Assembly (NCBI GenBank): GCA_016212185.1
Contig: JACRGX010000086.1
Location: forward strand, 1 to 49,830
Direction: 5' to 3'
DNA: 49,830 nucleotides
DNA from: Nitrospirota bacterium
GTDB taxonomy: Bacteria; Nitrospirota; Thermodesulfovibrionia; UBA6902; DSMQ01
Shown here: in pieces, positions 42,739-49,830 of the stretch
Numbering within the stretch: position 1 is the first letter of the stretch
How the letters are laid out: each line of letters begins with the position of its first letter
Position numbers and translations under genes: made by a program
The notes under the pieces: model-generated
What the model was told of the DNA's origin: nothing
Databases searched by the model: none
What the model saw: only the letters and a program-made list of their open reading frames with translations

Positions 42739-43348
42739 ATGTATAAATGTCAATAGTCAAGCCTGACTCCATTCTTACATTCTTATGAAATTTTGCAATT
42801 CCAGACTTCGCTTCTTCTAACAATTGAATACATTTAGTAGAAATAATTTTGAGCTTCGGCTCGGCAATAGCTGAGATGCTCTTTTGCCTTTGATTAATAG
42901 CCTTTATTGCAAGACTGTAAGAATTATAACGCTCATCATCTACATCTGGACCACTACAAATAGCTTCTAATTGAAACTCAGTCAACGCAACCTTGAAGAC
43001 ATTCGAAGGTGATCGTTCAAGGGCTTCACCAACTGATAAGGTCAACATTTCACTTGCTCCTGCATCAGAACCGGGATGAAGTGCAACAGCCACTTTCAAC
43101 CACGTTTTTGTACCTGTGGCAATATGCTGTAAAACAAAATTCCATTCGGTAGGATGATTATATAGCTCAGATACAATCGTGCGCGCTCCTTGCTTTGAAA
43201 CCTCATCTAATATCACCTTAGGATTTTTGTAGTAGTTTCTATTTTGAGCATCAGCCAAAGATGAAAACGCTGTAAGAAAACATAAGAGGAAGCCAAATAA
43301 TATACTGTGCAATAGCACAAGTTTATCGCGCCGATTGTTCAAGAACAT
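42731..43348 (-). CDS. Exported putative immunity protein for the RHS toxin
   Basis: 205 residues beginning with a signal peptide (LVLLHSILFGFLLCFLTAFS, then SLADA), so the product is periplasmic. The body (VILDEVSKQGARTIVSELYN, EWNFVLQHIATGTKTWLKVA, AICSGPDVDDERYNSY) is helical and has two Cys that could pair. It resembles a set of small periplasmic proteins I recall beside Tlde1-type toxins. It starts 36 bases after the RHS stop on the same strand, the normal place for an immunity gene, and a peptidoglycan-acting toxin needs a periplasmic inhibitor. Its last ~13 codons (MESGLTIDIYTYA) are encoded by the transposon end repeat, so its own C-terminus is replaced. Confidence 0.65.
   Translation of the reverse strand: MFLNNRRDKLVLLHSILFGFLLCFLTAFSSLADAQNRNYYKNPKVILDEVSKQGARTIVSELYNHPTEWNFVLQHIATGTKTWLKVAVALHPGSDAGASEMLTLSVGEALERSPSNVFKVALTEFQLEAICSGPDVDDERYNSYSLAIKAINQRQKSISAIAEPKLKIISTKCIQLLEEAKSGIAKFHKNVRMESGLTIDIYTYA
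42743..42783. repeat. Right terminal repeat 2, fused to the immunity gene end
   Basis: GTCAATAGTCAAGCCTGACT (from 42750) repeats 42632-42652 in direct orientation with few differences, and the flanking CATTCTTACAT and GTATAAAT words are also shared. It forms the 3' coding end of the putative immunity gene. Confidence 0.75.
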
Positions 43349-43384
43349 AAACTCTCCTTAATCTTTCCAATAGATAAATTACGG

Positions 43385-46300
43385 CTACGGTACAACATGC
43401 AGGATATTGTTACCTTCTTCCTGTGACAAAAGAGAATTCAACCTATCACGCGTCACGTTTGTGGTTGCAGCAATACACCCCTGAGAACAAGTATTTGGAT
43501 TCCCGCACCCATGAATCTGGAAGTTATTCCTGTCTTGCATATTATTAGTGGGATCAGGAATCAGATTCCTTCGACTCGAATTAGGTCGCTGAGGACCAAT
43601 AGTATAATTACCCGGAGGTATTGGCCCCTGAAAGGGAACGCCACTAAAAGCAGGGTTATTTTGCGCAGTTAGAGGACCAGAAAGACCTGTGTTATTTCCA
43701 GAAACATAATTGCCGCTATTAAATGGGGCACCGACAGCCGTATTTGTAGGCGTGCATGTCATTGTATGGCTGCTTATAGAATATGTGCAATCATACAACC
43801 CGAACGGATCCACAAAGTTCACAGGATTATTTCCGACATACGCATACAGGTTCACATCACCCCCTGCAAAGCCAACAGGGTCTTCGCTTATAAATCTTCC
43901 AATTGTGGCGTCATAATATCTTGCCCTGTAATAATACATTCCTGTTTCGGCATCGTATTCTCTGCCTGTAAAGGTATATGGATTTGTGATTGTGCCTGTT
44001 TGTGAGATAATCTGGCCAAAAGAATCGTAGACATAAGACTGCACAACTGCCTTTGTAGAGTCTGTTAAAGCGGTAATTGAGCCTAATCCATTAGTGTGAT
44101 AATAATAGTTTGCCCCGCTTCTACGCATAGCCAATGGTTCGTCTATCCCATGCCCATGAGTATATTCGGCAGTAATTGTCCCTACAGCATCAGTCTCAAA
44201 TCTTATATCTTCATTGTCGTAAATGTAATATGTAACGGTACTATTAACGTTCTTCTTAATACGTCTCCCGAATCCGTCATATGAATAAGATACAGACGAG
44301 ATTAAAGTTGGAGTTGAATTATACTTATCAACCTGCACAAGCTTATTCTCTGCATCGTAATAGAAATATGTTGTTTCATTTGTAGTCTTGTTCTGTTTGC
44401 TTGTAATATTCCCATCTGTATCATAACCATAAATAAAGCTATTATCTTCCGTTAATCTGTTTAGTTCATTGGTTGTATAAGAGCTTGAAAGATGACTATC
44501 AGTCCTATTGCCCACAAAGTCATAATTAAAAAACTCATTGGGATTTCCTGCAGGATGCGTTGCAGTTATAAGCCTGTAAAGCTCATCATAATTATAGCTG
44601 TGCGTACCAGATAGGTCTACCTCTGTTTTGACATTGCTGACATCATCGTAAAGTGGGTATTCATTTGATGTTACTGTGCCAGCGCCGTCTTTAAATACAA
44701 AACTGCCAAGCTGTGATGCATCGTCATAGCTGTATGTTGCAGCTATCCCATTGCCCATTGTCATATTCTGCCTTCTGTTCAGAGCATCATAACTAAATGT
44801 GTAAGTCCCCATATATGGCGTTGTAATAGTCTCAATTGGATTTATTGCAGTACGCAGGGAATAATTTGAAACCCCGCCTGCATCTGTCATCATTTTTCGT
44901 ATATCGTTTTTATAATATTCGTAGGATATGGTTGTTCCCGGCATTGCGCCGCTTGTTGTTGCTGATGTAAGCCTGTGGGCTTTGTCATAGCCTAATGTAA
45001 GATTTGCAGATGAATTGTTTATGTTTGTAAGCCTTCCTGAATCATCATAGGTGTAATTTACTAAATCATCAACATCAATCCCGTTTTCTTTATATAACGT
45101 CTTTGTTTTAATTTTATTTAAAGCATCGTATGTATAAACTATTTTTCTGCCACTTGTATTTGTTATCTGCTCAAGGTTATGGCGACTATCATAAGTGTAT
45201 GTTGCCTTTGTGTTTAAGAAATAGTCTTTAATGGTTGTGAGTTGGTTTATTGAATTGTATTCAAAATAGGTATCATGCAATTTTGCATCTGTAACCTTTG
45301 CAATATTGCCGTTAGCATTATAATCAAAAATTGTTTTATGATTTAGCGCATCAGTGACCTCCTTTAGTCTCGTGTAGTTCTCATAAACATAATCTGTTGT
45401 ACGGGTAAGCGCATCTTTTACCTGAGTCCTGTTGCCCACAATGTCATGGGTGAAATAGGTTATCCTATTTAGAGGGTCTTTTATTGATTCTAAATAGCCG
45501 TGTATATCATAGGTTATATATGTATATTTTTCATTGGCATCTTTTATTCTTCTAAACTGCCCCTGTAAGTTGTAGTCTTCAAAATAAGTAATATTGCCGA
45601 GGTAGTCTTCAATGCTGTATAAATTTGCCTTCCCATCATTTGTATAGGTAAAAGTTGTTACATTGGTTTCGGGATCTGTTATTTTTTTGAGCTTGCCAAA
45701 ATACTGCTGGTCATAATACTCAAAAGTTGTAGTCTTTGATTCTGTAGCTGAGATTGTTTGTGTAATTGTCCAGATTTTGCCGTCAGGATAATATGTATAG
45801 CTTGTTACATTCCCAAGAGGGTCTGTAACACTCATGAGTTGTTTTGTAGCTATATCCCATGTGTAAGTAGCCCATTTATTAAAAGGGTCTCTGTATTGGG
45901 TTATAAAGCCATAAGTGGTGTTAAAGTAATAGATAGAGGTGTATAGTCCTTGTTCTCTGACTGTTGTATAACCATTATCATAAGTAAACTCATATAATTT
46001 CCCCGCATGGTTCTGAGCTAACACCCTGCCTTGTGTGTCATAAGTGTTAGTAAGATAAATAACGCCTGCAGGGTTTTTGATTGTTAAAAGATAATAAGTT
46101 GATGGGTCATAACTATATTCTATTGTCTCATTAACAGGGTTTGTAACATGGGTGAGTAGATCACCATTGTATGTGTAAGTTACTGTCCTCAAGACAGGGT
46201 CTGTGATTGTTTTTATCTTACCGTTTTCATAAGTAAAGTTGTAGGTTCTATTAACAGAATCCACAATCGTTGTAATCTCTGCTGTTGGAGAGTTGTCTGT

Positions 46301-46891
46301 GTAATTTATCGTAAGCTTGTTTAAATTTAAATCGGCTGTCTCTTTAAGTCTTCCGCCTTGATTAAGGGTATATGTAAGATTATCTATTGTCTTCAATGTA
46401 GAAGTGCCATCCGCATTCAAGGTAAGGGAGTTGTAAATACCTGATGGCGGGCTAAATGTATTATCTGTGCCTTTAGTGTAAGTATCACGCCTTCCATTTG
46501 GGTTTATGATAACTGCATGAGTTATGTCTCCGGAGTAATTGCTTACAAAAATAATTCTCATATCCAATGAAAATCTCCAGTTCCATCCCATTGAGCCAAC
46601 TTTGAGGTCAAGGTTGTTGAAAACCCTTGTAATTGCCACTGGGATACCTGGAGAGGGAACAAAAAGGTCTGTTACAGTATAAGTGCAACTTCCTGTTGCC
46701 ACATCCACAGGGTCGCCGGCGCATGTTGGAAATAATCCCTGGAAACCGGGTTGTGGTCCTGAGCTCACAACTGTATTTGTTGTCCCATCTGCACCTGCAT
46801 ACCATGCACAGGCAAAGACAGAGGAAGGATTTACCATGACTGACACAAGGGTTAAAATACAGAATAAAATTATGGTAATAAAATATCTCAT
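43385..46891 (-). CDS. Sec-exported RHS/YD-repeat polymorphic toxin with Tlde1-like C-terminal domain
   Basis: 1168 residues from ATG 46891, preceded by GGGAGGGG; the in-frame ATG at 46912 lacks such a site. A signal peptide (ITIILFCILTLVSVMVNPSS) and DUF6531-like PVDVATGSCTYTVTDLFVPS open the protein. More than 20 YD repeats form the shell, closed by the RHS core GREYDAETGMYYYRARYYDA and the self-cleavage motif PVNFVDPFGL (ending at residue 1032). The 136-residue tip that follows has GPIPPGNYTIGP, LIPDPTNNM and FQIHGCGNPNTCSQGCI, with His1127 and Cys1139. This matches the DUF2778/Tlde1 L,D-transpeptidase-like layout, so the likely target is peptidoglycan. No PAAR or VgrG is attached. The putative immunity gene follows at once. 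Confidence 0.85.
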   Translation of the reverse strand: MRYFITIILFCILTLVSVMVNPSSVFACAWYAGADGTTNTVVSSGPQPGFQGLFPTCAGDPVDVATGSCTYTVTDLFVPSPGIPVAITRVFNNLDLKVGSMGWNWRFSLDMRIIFVSNYSGDITHAVIINPNGRRDTYTKGTDNTFSPPSGIYNSLTLNADGTSTLKTIDNLTYTLNQGGRLKETADLNLNKLTINYTDNSPTAEITTIVDSVNRTYNFTYENGKIKTITDPVLRTVTYTYNGDLLTHVTNPVNETIEYSYDPSTYYLLTIKNPAGVIYLTNTYDTQGRVLAQNHAGKLYEFTYDNGYTTVREQGLYTSIYYFNTTYGFITQYRDPFNKWATYTWDIATKQLMSVTDPLGNVTSYTYYPDGKIWTITQTISATESKTTTFEYYDQQYFGKLKKITDPETNVTTFTYTNDGKANLYSIEDYLGNITYFEDYNLQGQFRRIKDANEKYTYITYDIHGYLESIKDPLNRITYFTHDIVGNRTQVKDALTRTTDYVYENYTRLKEVTDALNHKTIFDYNANGNIAKVTDAKLHDTYFEYNSINQLTTIKDYFLNTKATYTYDSRHNLEQITNTSGRKIVYTYDALNKIKTKTLYKENGIDVDDLVNYTYDDSGRLTNINNSSANLTLGYDKAHRLTSATTSGAMPGTTISYEYYKNDIRKMMTDAGGVSNYSLRTAINPIETITTPYMGTYTFSYDALNRRQNMTMGNGIAATYSYDDASQLGSFVFKDGAGTVTSNEYPLYDDVSNVKTEVDLSGTHSYNYDELYRLITATHPAGNPNEFFNYDFVGNRTDSHLSSSYTTNELNRLTEDNSFIYGYDTDGNITSKQNKTTNETTYFYYDAENKLVQVDKYNSTPTLISSVSYSYDGFGRRIKKNVNSTVTYYIYDNEDIRFETDAVGTITAEYTHGHGIDEPLAMRRSGANYYYHTNGLGSITALTDSTKAVVQSYVYDSFGQIISQTGTITNPYTFTGREYDAETGMYYYRARYYDATIGRFISEDPVGFAGGDVNLYAYVGNNPVNFVDPFGLYDCTYSISSHTMTCTPTNTAVGAPFNSGNYVSGNNTGLSGPLTAQNNPAFSGVPFQGPIPPGNYTIGPQRPNSSRRNLIPDPTNNMQDRNNFQIHGCGNPNTCSQGCIAATTNVTRDRLNSLLSQEEGNNILHVVP

Positions 46892-46901
46892 TTTCCCCTC
46901 C

Positions 46902-47372
46902 CTAATTATCAACTATAACCCTCATTAATACACTGCCGAAGTGATTATAATGGTCAGTGACGTTAACATTTATTGAATGAGTTCCATTGTTTAAACTTCT
47001 TGTATTTAATTGATAGGTCATATTTAGGATGTTTCCTTCTGTAAATCCTATACCGCCTTGCTCTCTGCTCCCATACTGAAACACGCCAGTGTAGTCAATA
47101 GAAATGAAGACCTCATAGCCTGTATCCCTTCCATATCCCTGAAATAGAGGAGACATTTCTATCTTTATTGGAACAATGCCTCTTAAAACCTGTATTCCAT
47201 CTACAAAGCCGCTTGTGGGCATAAGAAGATTAAATTGCAGGTTATGACATTTGTTTGGGTCATGTTTTGTATGGTCTTTTTCTATGGGAGGAGAAGTATC
47301 TGCAATAGAGCGCCAGAGTACAAAACACAAAATACATAATACAGAAATTAATGCTATTTTTTGTTTAAACAT
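46902..47372 (-). CDS. Small exported protein with an Ig-like beta domain
   Basis: 156 residues with an N-terminal hydrophobic segment (IALISVLCILCFVLWRSIA) that is either a cleaved signal or an anchor. A beta-rich domain follows (VDGIQVLRGIVPIKIEMSPL, YEVFISIDYTGVFQY, YQLNTRSLNNGTHSINVNVT). The pattern resembles Ig-like Ca-binding modules found in surface proteins. It ends 10 bases before the RHS start and the RHS ribosome-binding site lies in the gap, so it is co-transcribed with the toxin. It may help export or display the RHS protein (inference). Confidence 0.65.
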   Translation of the reverse strand: MFKQKIALISVLCILCFVLWRSIADTSPPIEKDHTKHDPNKCHNLQFNLLMPTSGFVDGIQVLRGIVPIKIEMSPLFQGYGRDTGYEVFISIDYTGVFQYGSREQGGIGFTEGNILNMTYQLNTRSLNNGTHSINVNVTDHYNHFGSVLMRVIVDN

Positions 47373-47420
47373 AATGGTTCTCCTCTTTTTTTATCTTCAA
47401 CTTTCTTATCCCTTATCATG

Positions 47421-49830
47421 TCAATAATATACTTGTGCTGCGCCTGCTATTTCCGGTCCTATGACTCCATCGGAGTCAGCGGCAATTAGCTTAAATATAT
47501 ATGCGCCCGGATAGACATAATTACCGTTGTTATTTTTACCATCCCAGATTACAAAATTATTGCCCTGTAACTGTGAAATGTTGGTTGCTACATTTCGTAT
47601 AAGATTGTTATCATAATCATATATGCTTACAGTAACCATTGAGTCTTTGCTTATATTGTAAGAAATTGTTGTACCGGTAGTAGTTGTTGGGTCAAATCTT
47701 GTGGGTGTTGACAGTGGGTCTTTGATTCTCGGCGCTGTCACAGGCATTGGTTCAGGGTCTGTAGCTGAGTTTATTGTAATTAAATAACTCCCTGCTGGCA
47801 GAAGGTCTCCAAGGGAATTTCTTCCATCCCAGTAATCAGTATTTTCACCTGCGGGTCTTTTGACGTTTTCTATTAGAGTCCTGAAGGAAGCAGCATATGT
47901 GCCCACTCTGATTGTGACAGACCCTCCCCTTGCAAGAGTATAGCCGATAGCGCTTGACTGGTTTGATGAAGGATTAAAACTTACAGATGCGGCAAAATTG
48001 CTTACATCAGCATTGTTGACAGTTACAGGTATCAATACCGCTACATTGTTACCAGCCTTATCCATTACAAGGAGTTTTAAAATATAAATACCGTTAGTCA
48101 GCGTGTGGGTATTCCATGGCCAAAGTATTCCATTAGTAACATTAACTGTGAAAGATGCAATAAGGGTGTATGAGCTTGGATTTGTGCCTGTACCATAATA
48201 GAGATTATGATATTCATTATTAGCATCAGAGGCTGTGCCTGTTATAGTTACCGTCTCATAAACTTCCTGATCTGCTATAGGGTAAGTAATCTGGGCAATT
48301 GGTGGAGTCAGGTCTATGGTGATGTTACTGGCGCTCTCTTTTGTGGTAGTTGTACCTGAAGTTATTTCTATTGCAGTAATTGTATAAGAATATTCACCCT
48401 CCGGCTGTACAACTCCGGCTGTATCTTTACCATCCCATATGGCTGATATTGAAGTCCCTATCCCAGCTAAAGTTCTAATTACTGTGCCGCCTGAATTCTT
48501 TATGTCCACTGTCCAATTGGATGAATAATTCATTAAAGCGCCTATCGTGGTTGTGTCTTTAGAACCATCTTCATTGGGTGAAAAGTAGGGATTAGAAATC
48601 CAAGTGGTGTAAATATTAAAGAGTTTGACTTCTACAGAGGCAGTTGCAGTATTCCCTGCACTATCTGTTACGGAAAGCCTGATGGTGTAATATGTACCCG
48701 ATAAATTTGATGTATCCCATATAGCAAGAGTACCTGCAGGGTCAACTGGATTTGCAGAGTTAATTATTAGTGTCCATGTTGTTGGCGATGTGCCAAAACC
48801 ATACTCTACCTTATAGTTATTAAAATCAGTATCAGTAGCCATACCTTGAATATTAAGGGCGGTAGTACCAGTAATAAATTGACCGTTTACCGGGAAGGTA
48901 ATTTCTGCTTTTGGTAATCCTTCCTTAACTACCACATCTCCTATAAAAGGCGCTGATTGGGAACTATCACCTATGCTTGTAGATGATAATTGATAAGTGT
49001 AAGTGCCATCAGACACAATTACTCCATTATTATCTTTTCCATCCCATGTAACTGCTCCTGACGTGCCAGAGCCGGAAAAGGTTCTTATGATGGTTCCTAC
49101 TGAATTCTTTATGTAAAAATTCCAAGTAGAATTCTCAGATATTGAGAATGTGTATCCAACTGAATTATTTAAGGGGCTAAATTCTTGAAGCGTTGCAGAC
49201 AGATCTTTATTGTAAAAAGGATGAGTATAAGTTGTACCAAGCCAAGGCTCAAAATTCACCCCAGAACTTACAAGTGTGCCAGGACCTATAGAACTTCCCC
49301 ACCAGTTAGAACGTGTATCTGCTACTAATCCAGCGAGGCTATAAATACCATTGCCATTACCGGTAATATTACAGTGATTCACTTTTAAAATAGGTGATTC
49401 TGAATACATTGCATAGTTGGTATTATCTTTAATTGTGCTAAAACTTATACTCCTGTTCCCTCCGCCTACTACATAAACTCCGTAACCTCCATTGTTTGAA
49501 ATGGTTGAACCTGTAATAGTTAGATCGCCTGTGCTTACCATATAAACCCCGTCTGTTCCATTGTTTGAGAGTGTGGAATTTAAAAGTATTAGAGCAGAAT
49601 CACCAACTGAGTATATACCGCGGGCTGGACTATATCTTATGATAGAGTTCTTTATGGTTGGTGAACTGTTGTTGATGTATATGTTTGCATAGGGAGACCC
49701 TCCATAGTCAACTGTTACATAGTCAAGGATGCTCTCTGAAGTTGCATGGTTGTAGAATCGTATCCCAAGCCAGTCTCCTGCGGCAGGTGTTACCTTGTTA
49801 GAAGTAACAACAATTGGAATTGTTGCTGTA
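47421..49830 (-). CDS. Large surface protein: parallel beta-helix plus FlgD-type Ig repeats (partial at window edge)
   Basis: The frame is open to the window edge, so the protein start is missing; at least 802 residues are visible. The N-terminal visible part is a right-handed parallel beta-helix (AAGDWLGIRFYNHATSESIL, then YVTVDYGG, SNNGGYGVYVVGG). Then come four FlgD-type Ig modules, each with a WDGK(D/N) signature (WDGKDNNGVIVSDGTYTYQL, WDGKDTAGVVQPEGEYSYTI, WDGRNSLGDLLPAGSYLITI, WDGKNNNGNYVYPGAYIFKL). Ig-like domains (GTALNIQGMATDTDFNNYKV) lie between them. It is probably secreted or surface-bound. It is the first gene of the run leading to the RHS toxin, so it may be an adhesin or a carrier. 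Confidence 0.75.
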   Translation of the reverse strand, partial: TATIPIVVTSNKVTPAAGDWLGIRFYNHATSESILDYVTVDYGGSPYANIYINNSSPTIKNSIIRYSPARGIYSVGDSALILLNSTLSNNGTDGVYMVSTGDLTITGSTISNNGGYGVYVVGGGNRSISFSTIKDNTNYAMYSESPILKVNHCNITGNGNGIYSLAGLVADTRSNWWGSSIGPGTLVSSGVNFEPWLGTTYTHPFYNKDLSATLQEFSPLNNSVGYTFSISENSTWNFYIKNSVGTIIRTFSGSGTSGAVTWDGKDNNGVIVSDGTYTYQLSSTSIGDSSQSAPFIGDVVVKEGLPKAEITFPVNGQFITGTTALNIQGMATDTDFNNYKVEYGFGTSPTTWTLIINSANPVDPAGTLAIWDTSNLSGTYYTIRLSVTDSAGNTATASVEVKLFNIYTTWISNPYFSPNEDGSKDTTTIGALMNYSSNWTVDIKNSGGTVIRTLAGIGTSISAIWDGKDTAGVVQPEGEYSYTITAIEITSGTTTTKESASNITIDLTPPIAQITYPIADQEVYETVTITGTASDANNEYHNLYYGTGTNPSSYTLIASFTVNVTNGILWPWNTHTLTNGIYILKLLVMDKAGNNVAVLIPVTVNNADVSNFAASVSFNPSSNQSSAIGYTLARGGSVTIRVGTYAASFRTLIENVKRPAGENTDYWDGRNSLGDLLPAGSYLITINSATDPEPMPVTAPRIKDPLSTPTRFDPTTTTGTTISYNISKDSMVTVSIYDYDNNLIRNVATNISQLQGNNFVIWDGKNNNGNYVYPGAYIFKLIAADSDGVIGPEIAGAAQVYY

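Noticed and set aside
46892-46912. Start of the RHS gene at ATG 46912, overlapping the upstream gene
   Set aside because: GGGAGGGG lies between this ATG and the one at 46891, and the signal peptide begins properly at 46891.

Overview
This is a bacterial chromosome segment of moderate GC content. It comes from a diderm (Gram-negative-type) organism: there are a lipoprotein, a collapsed TonB-dependent receptor, a periplasmic YfiR-like protein, a SurA/PpiD-like chaperone and a lytic transglycosylase. The gene set and repeat style would fit an environmental Nitrospirota-like bacterium. That placement is inference; no taxonomic marker was compared.

Layout. 1-5.2 kb holds housekeeping genes galU, lon and nadB, with nadB carrying an in-frame repeat insertion. 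5.2-9.0 kb is accessory: a secreted seven-repeat protein, a flavodoxin-family remnant, a DUF4143-type ATPase whose promoter overlaps a perfect palindrome, a PIN-like remnant and tRNA-Met. 9.1-13.3 kb is a c-di-GMP signalling cassette (PhnD-like binding protein, collapsed TonB receptor, YfiR-like protein, GGDEF-EAL enzyme). A 19-residue Cys/Lys peptide gene with its own promoter and terminator follows. 13.7-21.6 kb holds parAB, an MtrA/DUF4346-like protein, a SurA-type chaperone, anmK, tig, panC, recR and ybaB. 21.8-25.7 kb is an all-minus-strand block of dnaX, SRP RNA, three tRNA-Ser genes, tadA, tRNA-Arg(ACG) and a lipoprotein, with degenerate inverted repeats between the RNA genes. 26.0-32.1 kb is a galT-glgA-histidine kinase-response regulator cluster. 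32.2-35.4 kb has an RNase Z-like hydrolase and two toxin-antitoxin modules. 35.6-41.6 kb has a YVTN propeller, a GT39-like membrane protein, a PHP phosphoesterase, a TPR membrane protein and an MltD-like transglycosylase.

41.6-49.8 kb is the most interesting region. All its genes are on the minus strand. They encode a partial parallel beta-helix/FlgD-Ig surface protein, a small exported protein, a Sec-exported RHS/YD-repeat protein, an exported putative immunity protein and a REP-type (Y1/HUH) transposase. The RHS protein ends in a 136-residue variable domain with a His...SxGC motif like Tlde1/DUF2778 L,D-transpeptidase-type toxins. A 74-bp fragment of RHS core sequence lies between two direct copies of the transposase end repeat, and one of those copies has become the C-terminus of the putative immunity protein. 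I read this as a peptidoglycan-targeting polymorphic toxin locus being reshaped by a REP-type transposon.

Several families of short dispersed repeats are present: GTCATTCC/GGAATGAC hairpins, CAGT(G/T)AACAGT inverted repeats, an AT-rich element with two copies about 20 kb apart, and GGGTTAGGGATTGG arms inside nadB. There are no CRISPR arrays, rRNA genes or recognisable prophage.
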